In this document: piece after piece, positions 16,318-25,062 of the stretch
How positions within the stretch are numbered: the first letter of the stretch is position 1
Layout of the letters: every line of letters begins with the position of its first letter
Assembly: GCA_040219575.1 (NCBI GenBank)
Contig: JAVJSD010000019.1
Span: forward strand, 23,660 to 87,659
Length of the DNA stretch: 64,000 bases
Direction: 5' to 3'
DNA from: JAVJSD01 sp040219575
Lineage (GTDB): Bacteria; Planctomycetota; Planctomycetia; Pirellulales; Pirellulaceae
Translations under genes and position numbers: made by a program
The notes under the pieces: generated by a model
What the model was told of the DNA's origin: nothing
Seen by the model: the letters and a program-made list of their open reading frames with translations, nothing else
The model's database searches: none

Positions 16318-16655
16318 GAAAACTCTCCTATTCCGGTTTCAACCTAGGGTTTGATCTCTACGCGCTGAGAGGTGTTCGCCCCCTAATAGGTTCTTGCGGT
16401 TGTGTTACACAGTTACGGTTGCAACGCCTGTAACGGCGGACCATTCACAGGTCGGAGGCAGGATCGTAAATCGGCGAGGCGCCACCTCGATACCGACGGC
16501 GCTGGGGATCAATCAATACGCGACATCTGGCATTTCCCCCGAAGTTTGCGGGCGATTCCCCTGATTTTCCTTGCTCCTGATGTGATACAGCCCGTATCCT
16601 GCGATGGCCGCTACGACGTACACATCCGCGTGATTAAACGGGGAGCTCTTGTCAC
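16318..16655. promoter_or_regulatory. Divergent promoter region of the sigma/ATPase fusion
   Basis: 338 bases between the minus-strand pair and the 1012-residue gene; it must contain two promoters. A partly symmetric element, gttacggttgcaacgcctgt plus aac, occurs near 16410-16434 and could be an operator. The 10-mer tgtgatacag at 16581-16590 recurs at 19690-19699, at the end of the fusion gene. No convincing sigma70 pair was found, so an ECF-type promoter recognised by the encoded sigma region is possible but unproven. Confidence 0.4.
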
Positions 16656-19600
16656 ATGGATTCGAATCCCGAGGCGACGTTTGCGCGACGATTGAGAGAC
16701 CGCGATCCCGAGGTGGTGCAAGAGATCCTGGTCCAATTCTCCTCCCACTTCCGCACACTGGCGGAGAAGTACGGCTGCGAGCAAGAAGATCTGGCGCAGG
16801 AAACGTTGCTCAGGGTCTGGCAGGGGATCGAGCGGCTCGACGGCGATGATCAGTTCGCACGTTGGCTTTGCGGCATTGCCAAGAATGTCGCCCTCGAGTC
16901 AGCAAGGCGGCGAAACCACGACGCGTTGGAGGCGCCCGAAACCCTCGCCGCGTCCCCTCCCGATGCCCCGCGGCGTCTCGCCGATTGGGAGCAAGCTGCG
17001 CTGGACTATATCTCCGGCCTCTCGGAGGACAAACGAACGATCCTGGAGCGGCAGCAGGCGAATCCGGACCGTTACGCCGCTGAACTCGCCGAGGAGTTTG
17101 GAATCAAAGCGAGCGCGGTGCGCGCGCGCCTGTTGAGACTGAAGAGAGAGGTCGAAGCACACCTGATCAAAATTGGATGCGCTCCGCCGAAAGACTGGTC
17201 GCTGGATCGCGTCCTCGAGCAACTTGCAGCGACGATCAACGCCGGCCGCGAAACAAGCGAACCGCTGACTCCCGAGCAGTTGCAGCGCGTTGTGGAGGCC
17301 TTGCATCACAAGATGAGCCAGCGGGGTCCGGCGTCGCCTCCAGACGGCGCTGCACAGCGGCAGCCTCATCATCGCAGCTACCTGCCGACGGGGTTCGAGA
17401 CGCTCGACACGCTGCTGGGCGGTAGGGGGTTGGTGCGCGGGTCGTCGGTCCTGTTGCGGGGAGGGGCCGGCACCGGGAAGACGACGCTGGCGCTGCAAAT
17501 TGCCCGCCACGCGATTCGCGAGGAGCACCATTCGTTTGTTTATGCTTCCGTGGAAGACCAGCCGGAGGTGCTGCTGAACCACATCACCCGGTCTTTCTGG
17601 AATGTCGAATACGGCGAATATCTGGGCGACGCACACCGTTGCCATCTCCGCGACCTGACCGACCACTTCGACACCGAGGTGCAAGACAAGGCATTCCGGA
17701 AGTTCACCGACGACATGCTTCGCCGGAGCGGGCTCCCGGCCGACGCGCAAGCGATCGTCCACAGTTCCGACGACCAGGACGTGCGCGCCTCGCTGGAAGC
17801 GTTGCTCTCGTCCGACCGCGTGAAGGAGGAGGTGCGGGCGAAGGTCCGCGAAATGGAGCTCGACCAGTTGTTGCGCGAACTCTGGCAGAGCCTGGCGATC
17901 GACGACGACACGCCGGTTCTGCTCGTCGTCGACAGCCTCAACGCACTGGTCAGCAGCGCCGCCGTACGATTTCGTGCTGCGCCCGATCGCCAAATTCTGC
18001 AGGCCGTCTTCCATGCCTTTCGTAGCTGGCGCCGGTCTCGCTCGAACGTGACCGTCCTGCTGATCGTGGAGGATAGCGAGCAACTGGTGAATACGGCGGC
18101 CAGCTATGTGGCGGACACGGTCATCCATCTCCGCGCGGAACTTATCGAGAGCTCCATCTCGGAGAGGCCGGGGCAGGAGCCGCGAAAGTGGCTGCAGGAT
18201 CTTCGTTTCTGCCAGATCCTCAAGGGGCGTGGGCTGCCGATTCAGCGGCGGTCGTCATGCTACGAGTTTGTAGACCGCCGTGAAGAGTCGAAGCGGGGCA
18301 TTCAGTTTCTCCCCACGTACGCGGCTCCTGGGATGGTCTCGCTGTTTTACGAGAATGCACCGATGCAAGAGGTCATCGAGAACCTCCGCAGCACCGACGT
18401 TCCCTCCACCTACCCCCAGGTCATCGTCCACGAGTTCAGCCGGTCGGCGATCCAGCGGATCTTCTCCGTTCGGCGCCACAGTACGCAGGTCTCGTTGCGA
18501 CAGCCGTTGATCCTCAGCAACGTCGACGAGCACTGGCTGGACGTGCTGCGCCGCGAGGATCTGCTCGAGCCGATCGCCGCCGACAAACTCGAGTGCTTCT
18601 CGTTGCCGATCGAAACCGACGACGATGTGCCGAGTTGCTTCATCAACGAACTCTGGACGACGAAGCGAGATCACTTTTCCTTCGAAAGAGACGGAAAGGT
18701 GTACCTGCTGGGGGTTCCCCAGATGGCGAACGTCGGCATGCTCATCTACCGCAAGGACGTGCTCGACGCGCTCGGCGAAAAACCACCGACGACCTGGGAG
18801 GCGCTCGAGAATTGCTGCCGATCGCCGAAGAGCCGTGCTTCGAAACGGTCGAGAAGCCTGTTGCTGGAAACCTATTCCTACGACTCCTTCCTGACGACCG
18901 CCCTGGAGTTGATCTGGAGTCACGGAGGCCGCTGGCGGACCCTCCGCGGCGACGACGGACGGTTGCGGATCGACTTCGACGACGGCTGCGGACCCGCCAA
19001 CGTCGTCGCCGCGCTGCTGCGGCTGAAGTACTGGATTCATGTGCTGGGAATCGTGCCGAAGGAATCCAGCATCGATCCCGACGTCACCAAAGAAACCGAT
19101 TGGTTGTTCGCCCGGCACTGGTACTCCACCTGGATCGACGTCCGCACACGCACGCCGGCGATCCGCTTCGAGCAGGACGCCGAATTCGGCGTCCTGCCGA
19201 TTCCCGTGGCCAAGGCGATCGAGGACCAAAACGGGCCAAGCGACTCCTTGCACCATTCGGCTTGGGGGGAGTGGTATTTGGCGATTCAACGGGGAAGCGA
19301 GAACGTCGAACTCGGCGTCAACTTGATCAATAACCTGATGACCGCCAGAAAAATCACGGAACGAGCCTTGTCCGGGGCGGCGATTCCGACCGTCGAGAAA
19401 TTCTATGAACTCGCCGACGAAATCTGTCCCGAAACGGACCTGACTTTCGGGCAGGTTCGCCAGAAGTTCTTCCGCTATGCCAAGTCTCGCACGGAATTCG
19501 ACGACTATCCGCGTTTCTCACGAGTGTTTTCGGGCGTGCTGCGCACCATCACGAGCAACCCGCGATCCAGCGTGTCCGAGGCGGTGAAGCGGGCTTTCCA

Positions 19601-19694
19601 GGAGATTCACCCCGACTTCCCCTGGCCGAACTCGGACGAACTTCAACAGCAAGTGCGAACTCTCGTCGGTGAGGAAATCGCCCGATTGTTGTGA
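16656..19694 (+). CDS. Fusion: ECF-sigma-like / KaiC-RadA-like ATPase / solute-binding-like domain
   Basis: 1012 residues, no signal peptide. Residues about 1-170 resemble an ECF sigma factor: region 2 with EDLAQETLLRVWQGIERL and WLCGIAKNVALESARRR, region 4 with YISGLSEDKRTILE and a helix-turn-helix AAELAEEFGIKASAVRARLL. After a linker, residues about 240-540 form a RecA-fold ATPase: PTGFETLDTLLGG, Walker A GGAGTGKTT near 269-276, and Walker B VLLVVDSLN near 425. Residues about 560-1000 resemble an ABC-transporter sugar-binding protein, with VPQMANVGMLIYRKDVLDAL and KPPTTWEALENC. The last domain is normally exported; here it is in the cytosol with DNA-binding and ATPase modules. Start: GGGGAG ten bases before ATG. 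Role unknown; a ligand-gated transcription or signalling switch is a reasonable guess. Confidence 0.85.
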   Translation: MDSNPEATFARRLRDRDPEVVQEILVQFSSHFRTLAEKYGCEQEDLAQETLLRVWQGIERLDGDDQFARWLCGIAKNVALESARRRNHDALEAPETLAASPPDAPRRLADWEQAALDYISGLSEDKRTILERQQANPDRYAAELAEEFGIKASAVRARLLRLKREVEAHLIKIGCAPPKDWSLDRVLEQLAATINAGRETSEPLTPEQLQRVVEALHHKMSQRGPASPPDGAAQRQPHHRSYLPTGFETLDTLLGGRGLVRGSSVLLRGGAGTGKTTLALQIARHAIREEHHSFVYASVEDQPEVLLNHITRSFWNVEYGEYLGDAHRCHLRDLTDHFDTEVQDKAFRKFTDDMLRRSGLPADAQAIVHSSDDQDVRASLEALLSSDRVKEEVRAKVREMELDQLLRELWQSLAIDDDTPVLLVVDSLNALVSSAAVRFRAAPDRQILQAVFHAFRSWRRSRSNVTVLLIVEDSEQLVNTAASYVADTVIHLRAELIESSISERPGQEPRKWLQDLRFCQILKGRGLPIQRRSSCYEFVDRREESKRGIQFLPTYAAPGMVSLFYENAPMQEVIENLRSTDVPSTYPQVIVHEFSRSAIQRIFSVRRHSTQVSLRQPLILSNVDEHWLDVLRREDLLEPIAADKLECFSLPIETDDDVPSCFINELWTTKRDHFSFERDGKVYLLGVPQMANVGMLIYRKDVLDALGEKPPTTWEALENCCRSPKSRASKRSRSLLLETYSYDSFLTTALELIWSHGGRWRTLRGDDGRLRIDFDDGCGPANVVAALLRLKYWIHVLGIVPKESSIDPDVTKETDWLFARHWYSTWIDVRTRTPAIRFEQDAEFGVLPIPVAKAIEDQNGPSDSLHHSAWGEWYLAIQRGSENVELGVNLINNLMTARKITERALSGAAIPTVEKFYELADEICPETDLTFGQVRQKFFRYAKSRTEFDDYPRFSRVFSGVLRTITSNPRSSVSEAVKRAFQEIHPDFPWPNSDELQQQVRTLVGEEIARLL

Positions 19695-19724
19695 TACAGG
19701 CCCGAACGCGGCCAGGGCTCGTGG

Positions 19725-19949
19725 ATGACGCCCGAGGAAGAACTCGACTTCAGCAAGCCGGGCGACCCGGTCCACTTGTTCGAAGTCGCCACCGGCCGCC
19801 GCCTGGCCTACCTCACGCTTCCGGGCGAGTCGCTCACCGACGGCCACGTCTGGAGTCTGGCCGCCTCCCCCGACGAAAAACTCCTCTACGCCCCCGTCAC
19901 GTCCGGCACGATTTACGTCTACGACGTGTCGCAGTGGACCGGCGGATAG
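19725..19949 (+). pseudogene. WD40 beta-propeller remnant
   Basis: 74 codons from the ATG at 19725, and the frame is open from just after the stop of the fusion gene, in the same frame. The sequence reads as the last blade of a WD40 propeller: VHLFEVATGRRLAYLTLPGE, then HVWSLAASPDEKLLYAPVTS and a closing IYVYDVSQWTGG. A propeller needs four or more blades, so this is the 3' remnant of a lost gene. It begins right beside the second copy of the 10-mer tgtgatacag, a possible scar. Confidence 0.55.
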
Positions 19950-20095
19950 CTGCGTCGCCCGCCCTTCGCGCCCCAGCAATGCGTCCACGGATCGGCAGCA
20001 ATCCCGTGAGCCATGGCGTCTGATGCAGACATGCGAAATTCTATCAGATGGCGGTGAGGATGCGGCTACAATGGCGCCAACCCCAGGGAGCCCGC

Positions 20096-20263
20096 ATGGA
20101 CGAGAACCCTTACGATCCGCCGCAAGTCGAAACGCATCTGCCCAAGGAGCCCATGCCTACACCGAATCCAAATCCGGCGATGGAACTGTATGTTTGGTCG
20201 ATGCTCGTGATCTGCGGGATTCCGATCCTTCTGTGGCAGTTGGGCGTTTTCGGCTTGCCATAA
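20096..20263 (+). CDS. Small single-pass membrane protein, 55 residues
   Basis: The ATG at 20096 is preferred to upstream in-frame starts because it opens the MDENPYDPPQVE motif that begins many small planctomycete membrane proteins. A proline-rich stretch is followed by one transmembrane helix (VWSMLVICGIPILLWQLGVF). It precedes by 46 bases the 93-residue membrane protein. Function unknown. Confidence 0.55.
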   Translation: MDENPYDPPQVETHLPKEPMPTPNPNPAMELYVWSMLVICGIPILLWQLGVFGLP

Positions 20264-20309
20264 CCCAGCAACACACTCCTGGGACACCACCGCACCCCTG
20301 GAGCCTCGC

Positions 20310-20591
20310 GTGGAAGAGCAGCGACCACGAATCAGCATCATGGACGCACTAGCCCTTACGATGGGTTGCTGCGTAATCATCGCAGCGATTCGCGCCGCCA
20401 GCTTGGGCGACACGATCTCGATCTTCGTTGGAGTACTCATATCGGGCATGCTCTCGGTTTACTGCCTGAGCAAATGTCGCAGCGCTGAGGCACTTCTTGC
20501 ATGGTTTCTGCTCACGTTGCTCGTCGCCTTTGTGTTCGCCGGTTTGGCGGCGATGTCGGGGATCCAACTCTACCCGCGGGCTGGCCGGTAG
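20310..20591 (+). CDS. Small multi-pass membrane protein, 93 residues
   Basis: Starts at a GTG (20310), with an in-frame ATG at 20340 as alternative. Three hydrophobic helices are visible: LALTMGCCVIIAAIRAASLG, IFVGVLISGMLSVYCLS and LLAWFLLTLLVAFVFAGLAA. A family name cannot be given. It may be in one unit with the 55-residue gene before it. Confidence 0.55.
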   Translation: MEEQRPRISIMDALALTMGCCVIIAAIRAASLGDTISIFVGVLISGMLSVYCLSKCRSAEALLAWFLLTLLVAFVFAGLAAMSGIQLYPRAGR

Positions 20592-21053
20592 CTCATTTTC
20601 GCCACACGGAAGCAATCGGGGCCAGGCATCTCCGGAGAGGTGCGAAGGTCTCCCTCCGTGGAGTTGACTGGCCCGCAGTTGCGGGATTTTGGGCGTGAGG
20701 TGGGGATTCGACGGCGGCCGCCGTGTGGCGCTGGGACAAGTCCAGCGGCTCAGGATGGTGAAGTGTCGAGGCGCGCCGAATGCGCGCGAGTTGCGCGTGA
20801 AAAGCGCGCGAGCAGCGCGTCGGCTGCGCGGGGCCCGGGATAGGATGAAGTATGCGGCGCGTCGTGCCGCGAATTTCGGCGGCGGTCGACGATCCGCGAG
20901 GCGGGTCAAGAAGGGATCGCAGTGGTGAATTGGACGTGGTGAATGCCGGCCCAATTCACCATACACGCGTTGACGGGGTGGGGGGTGGTGGTGAATTGGC
21001 TTCGAATGGAGAAGCGCCGCGGTGGTGAATCGGCGTCGTCGCGGCGCGGCGGT
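20592..21053. other. Intergenic region with inverted repeats
   Basis: About 460 bases between convergent genes. An inverted repeat ggtgaattgg ... ccaattcacc lies near 20925-20962, and the gtgaat motif recurs twice more up to 21035. A run rich in gcgcgc lies near 20775-20825. No gene is seen. Confidence 0.4.
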
Positions 21054-22199
21054 CTACTCTTCCAACTGCCGCCACTGGTCGGCTTCCAGGCCGATGTCGT
21101 GCAGCTCGATCGTGCCGCGGCGCTTTCCCGGCGAGACCAGCAGCGCGGCGACCCCCGCGTGACGGCGGCAGTAGTCGAAGGCGGCCTCCACGCCCATCAC
21201 GTAGAACGCGGTCGCCAGTGCGTCGGCGTCGGCGGCGCTGGCGGTGATCACCGTCGCCGACAACAACCGATCCGCCGGCCATCCGTTGCGCGGGTCGAGA
21301 ATATGCCCATACCGTTTCCCCTGATAGTAGAACGACTGCGAGGCGCTGCCCGAGGTGCCCAGCGCGCGGTCCCGCAACACGATCTCCGCCAGGCGCCGCT
21401 CGGGCCGCAGCGGATGACGCACGCCGACCAGCCATCCGCCGCCGGCAGGGGCGTTCGGACCGAGTCGCGAGCCGCGTGCCAGCACGCTGCTGTGGCCGCC
21501 GTGGAACAGAAAGTCCGACACACCCTCGCTCGTCAAGTGACGCGCGCCGTCGTCCAGTGCGTGGCCCTTGCCGATGCCGCCGAGGTTGATCTCCATGCCG
21601 GGCGTTTGAAAGTGGATCGTTCGCTCTTCGGCGTCGAAGTCGAGCCGCTGCGTTCCCACACGCGACAGGGCTTCCGCCAGCGCCGCCTCGTCGGGCACGC
21701 CGCCCGCGCGGCGATAAAAGCCCCATACTTTCGAGAGTGGGCCGGCCGTCATGTCGAAGGCGCCGCCGGTTTGCCGCCAGTGTTCGATGGCCCGGGCGAA
21801 GAGCGCGGCGAGTCCCGGCTCCACTTCCACGGGCTGCTCCGCCGCGGTGCGATTGAGGCGGCTGACTTCGCTCTGCTCGCGGTAGACGCTCATCTGTTGT
21901 TCGAGCGGCTCCAGGCGGTCGAGCGCTTCGACGCATCGCTCGGCCGCGCCGCCGTGCTGGCCCGCGTTAAGGTACAGCGCGAACTTGCAGGCCATTGCAT
22001 CGCGCGAGACCTCCAGCAGGTAGGCGGCGCTGGCGGCGTCGGCGACGGGGGGAGGTTGACTACGAGCCTCCCCGACGCCGCTCGCACCGGGCGCGCCGGG
22101 CGGCGTCTCGGCGGCGATGCCGTCGGCCAGATCGGCGACGGCGTCGATGGCCGCTTCGCCGCGGAGGAATTGGCGTCGAGTGGACTTGCGGGGCGACAT
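21054..22199 (-). CDS. apbE: FAD:protein FMN transferase (ApbE-like)
   Basis: 381 residues. ApbE links FMN covalently to a threonine or serine in flavoproteins, using FAD and Mg. The sequence opens with a Tat-like signal (STRRQFLRGE). It then shows AMACKFALYLNAGQHG, LEPLEQQMSVYREQSEVSRL, GGAFDMTAGPLSKVWGF, the INLGGIGKGHALD motif near residue 205, and HILDPRNGWPADRLLSATVI, all typical of the family, with the usual aspartates in the C-terminal third (ASAADADALATAFYVMG). It lies 15 bases after the enolase-like gene and ends the minus-strand operon. The target flavoprotein is not obvious in this window. Confidence 0.9.
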   Translation of the reverse strand: MSPRKSTRRQFLRGEAAIDAVADLADGIAAETPPGAPGASGVGEARSQPPPVADAASAAYLLEVSRDAMACKFALYLNAGQHGGAAERCVEALDRLEPLEQQMSVYREQSEVSRLNRTAAEQPVEVEPGLAALFARAIEHWRQTGGAFDMTAGPLSKVWGFYRRAGGVPDEAALAEALSRVGTQRLDFDAEERTIHFQTPGMEINLGGIGKGHALDDGARHLTSEGVSDFLFHGGHSSVLARGSRLGPNAPAGGGWLVGVRHPLRPERRLAEIVLRDRALGTSGSASQSFYYQGKRYGHILDPRNGWPADRLLSATVITASAADADALATAFYVMGVEAAFDYCRRHAGVAALLVSPGKRRGTIELHDIGLEADQWRQLEE

Positions 22200-22214
22200 G
22201 AAGTCTTTCCAGTA

Positions 22215-23672
22215 TCAGCTGGCGGGATGCCGCCGCGCGATCCACCGGGCGAGCGGCTCCATCGAGGCCCAGTCCGGCTCGTCGAAGACGCCGAAGCCGG
22301 GGCATTGCAGGCTGCCGCACTCGACCGCGCCGTCGCGCACGTTCAAGAACCACTCGTCGCCGCGCCGCGTGTACAGGTCGCGATGCCGGCGCGTGGCCGA
22401 GGCCTTGTCCTTCTCCGACAGCATCGACAGGCCGAAGTTGTAGTGATGGCCGTTGCGTTCGCAGTGCGTGAGTCCCAGCATGCCGACGCTGACGAAATCC
22501 TGCTGCAGCGGCGCGACCGGCAGGTTCTGCAGGTCCTCGCCGCTGAGCAGCAACTCCTCGCCCTGGTCGGCGAAGTGCGAAATCAGGGCCTTGCTCATCA
22601 GCGACTTGAAGACGCCTTTGCAGTTCTTGTGCGAGGTGCCGGCGTAGCCCAGCAGCCGCGCGCGGCGGAAGGCGGAGAGCGAACTGTCCGACTCGTCGAT
22701 GATCAGCGGCTTCAACTTGCCGATGCGGCGCAGCGCCGGTCCGGCGCTCTTGTCGAGCGACAGTCGCCGCGACAGCGGCTGTTCGATGTACGCGATGTGC
22801 TGGAACAGGCCGAGCTGTTCGGCCTCCAGCCGCCGCACGAACTGGGCCAGCTTGTCGAGATCGTCGTAGGCCTCGTTGGCGTCGAGCGTGACGACCGGCT
22901 CGCGCTGGTAAGGCAGCAAGTCGGAAATCCTCGCCAGCCGCGCCAAGTCGAAGGCGGCGTCGCCCGTGATCTTCACCTTGAAGTGCGACACGCCGTCGAG
23001 CCGCACATACTCCTCGACGGTCTCCGGCAAGCCGTCGTCGAGGCGCTGCTCGGCGGGCCAGTCTTCGGCGGTGAGCGGATCGTACGGGCCGATGGTGTGA
23101 CGAATGTTGATCCGCGTCACCGGACTCGGCGGCAGGAACGTCTCGGCCCGCATGCCGGCCAGTTCCTTGTGCACCGCTTCCGGCTGAAAGCCCAGGCGAT
23201 CTTCGCGGACCATCGACCACAACGGCCTGCCGGCCAGACGGCTGACGCCGTCCAACAAGGCGCGCTCCATGATCGCCGAGGCGAAGGTCAAGGTCAGTTC
23301 CTCCTGCTCGCGCCGCGCTCCTTCGGCCATGATTTCGCGATGGCGTGCGAGCCAGAAATCGAAGGGCGAGGTGAACGGGCCGCCCTTTTTATAGGCCGCT
23401 GCGGCGAACTCCAGCAGCGACGCCAGTTCGCGGCGTTTGAGGCCGGTCTCGCGCCCCGGGCGCTTGTCGAGCCAGCGGACGCTGAGTCGATCGCCCGCGC
23501 AGCCGAAGGTCTCGCCGCCGGCGTCGTCGCGAATCACCATCCGCACATGGCAGAGCGGGCTGGTGGTGGGCGGAACGGATTCGGCGCGGCCGGCTTTTCC
23601 CAGCGCGAAAGCGAATCGCGCCGGGACGGTCTCGCGGATGAAGAGTTCGAGATGCTCGATGCGATACGTCAT
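22215..23672 (-). CDS. Enolase-superfamily protein (mandelate racemase/muconate lactonising-like)
   Basis: 485 residues from the ATG at 23670-23672 (MTYRIEHLELFIRE); an upstream in-frame start would add 16 residues without homologous look. The superfamily's metal site appears intact: a KVK motif (SHFKVKITGDA), then TLDANEAYDDL, YIEQPLSRR and IIDESDSSL, each ending a barrel strand. It is longer than a typical 370-residue enzyme, with a large N-terminal domain (LKRRELASLLEFAAAAY) and a C-terminal extension. The reaction is probably proton abstraction from a carboxylic acid; the substrate cannot be read. It sits between the secreted unknown and apbE. Confidence 0.8.
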   Translation of the reverse strand: MTYRIEHLELFIRETVPARFAFALGKAGRAESVPPTTSPLCHVRMVIRDDAGGETFGCAGDRLSVRWLDKRPGRETGLKRRELASLLEFAAAAYKKGGPFTSPFDFWLARHREIMAEGARREQEELTLTFASAIMERALLDGVSRLAGRPLWSMVREDRLGFQPEAVHKELAGMRAETFLPPSPVTRINIRHTIGPYDPLTAEDWPAEQRLDDGLPETVEEYVRLDGVSHFKVKITGDAAFDLARLARISDLLPYQREPVVTLDANEAYDDLDKLAQFVRRLEAEQLGLFQHIAYIEQPLSRRLSLDKSAGPALRRIGKLKPLIIDESDSSLSAFRRARLLGYAGTSHKNCKGVFKSLMSKALISHFADQGEELLLSGEDLQNLPVAPLQQDFVSVGMLGLTHCERNGHHYNFGLSMLSEKDKASATRRHRDLYTRRGDEWFLNVRDGAVECGSLQCPGFGVFDEPDWASMEPLARWIARRHPAS

Positions 23673-23780
23673 GCGAGATGCGGGGGATCGACGGAAGGCG
23701 GAAGGGCGACTCCCTCCCATTCTATTCCAAAAAGCGTCTCGTCCGCGGAATTCGTGGGCGAGCCGCCAGCGAATCCGTCT

Positions 23781-25004
23781 TCATTCCCGGCCGAAATACT
23801 GCTCTTCCCTGGGCAGGCCGACGACCTTCCAGGCGGCGGGAAAGAAGCGCACGATCTTGGTCGGACGGTAGCCTTCCAGCAGCATGCCGCATTGCACCTG
23901 AATCTGCACGCCGCTGCAGCCGGGCAGAACGGGGACCTTGTTGGTCTTCAAGATGTTGCCCCCTTTGCGATCGTTGACGATGTCGTAAGTCATCAGGCAC
24001 TCCCTGGCCACCGCGATCGTTCCCTTGGGGGCGAGGTCGTCCTTCGCGCCGCCCGAGGTCGGCCAACCGAGTTTCTCGGGCACGATGATCTTCAAATCCT
24101 CGAACAGCGTCGGGTCGATGCCGTCGAAGAAGGTGATGGTGACGATCTGCTGTTTGTCGTCGACCGCGTCGACCCAGCCCGGGATGCCGCGCTGCCGGAT
24201 GTGATCGCGGTGCCGCCGGAGTTGTCGGGCGGAAGCCAGCGCGCGGCTCTCTTCGTCGAGCCAGATTCGCAGCACGCGGCCGGGGCCGTAGAGCGTCGCC
24301 CAGGTGAGATTCATCTGCACCAGTTGCCCGGGTTTGATGCTCTCCAGCGAGCCGAACCCGCCTGCCTGGTAGACGACGCTGCTCGACAGGAGATCGAACT
24401 TTTGTGCATCGCCAGTGGGCTGGCCCTCGCGCTGAAGCGTGGCGGTGAGCGTGTTCTCGCTGCGGTCGACCTCGTCGACTTTCCAGATCTCCTTTCGGCG
24501 GGCGTGATAACTGAAATCGTCTTCCAGCCGCAGGCAGCGCGTGAAGTCGACTTCGGGCGACTTCCGCTCGTTCGACATGCTCTGCAGTTTGCCCCGAACC
24601 ATCCGCCAATGCCGCTGCTCGACATCCGGTCGTTCGAAAAACCAGCCATGCAGATGCGTGCCGATGGGAATGTCCTGCAGCGCGGCGGGCTGCCCTTGGT
24701 AGTAGATGCTTGCATAGGGCAGCAGCGCGGCCGTCACGGAATAGTCCATCAAGGCGCGCGACTGCGTGTCGTTGCGATCGACGCGCAACTTGACGATGCG
24801 CTCGGTATGGTCGCCGCCAAGGAATTCGCCGGAGATGTAATGCGCGGCGTCGGCGGGCGGAAATTCGCCGGGCGCCGGCTGAAACCAGGGCAGCGATTCG
24901 TCCTGATTGGCGTCGGTTCGGTACGCGGGCGGGTCGCCGGCGAAGGCGGTCGTGGCGGCGAGACACAGCACCGCAACGAGATAGAGGTACGTCGCTTTCA
25001 GCAT
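23781..25004 (-). CDS. Secreted protein of unknown function
   Basis: 407 residues with a signal peptide (LKATYLYLVAVLCLAATTAF). The body is beta-rich, with GTHLHGWFFERPDVE, LQREGQPTGDAQKF and a C-terminal GCSGVQIQVQCGMLLEGYRP; no catalytic motif is evident. It follows the DUF1552 gene by 58 bases and is followed by the enolase-like gene after 108 bases. I believe similar secreted proteins accompany DUF1552/DUF1592 pairs in planctomycetes, but I cannot verify that here. Confidence 0.75.
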   Translation of the reverse strand: MLKATYLYLVAVLCLAATTAFAGDPPAYRTDANQDESLPWFQPAPGEFPPADAAHYISGEFLGGDHTERIVKLRVDRNDTQSRALMDYSVTAALLPYASIYYQGQPAALQDIPIGTHLHGWFFERPDVEQRHWRMVRGKLQSMSNERKSPEVDFTRCLRLEDDFSYHARRKEIWKVDEVDRSENTLTATLQREGQPTGDAQKFDLLSSSVVYQAGGFGSLESIKPGQLVQMNLTWATLYGPGRVLRIWLDEESRALASARQLRRHRDHIRQRGIPGWVDAVDDKQQIVTITFFDGIDPTLFEDLKIIVPEKLGWPTSGGAKDDLAPKGTIAVARECLMTYDIVNDRKGGNILKTNKVPVLPGCSGVQIQVQCGMLLEGYRPTKIVRFFPAAWKVVGLPREEQYFGRE

Positions 25005-25062
25005 GATTCGACCGTCTCAAATGCTCGGGGTTTCCGCAGCGCTTGCACCCATGCAGCGGAGA

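Noticed and set aside
16656..16680. Second tRNA-like stretch (gattcgaatccc) at the start of the fusion gene
   Set aside because: No cloverleaf can be built around it and it is the start of a well-supported coding frame.
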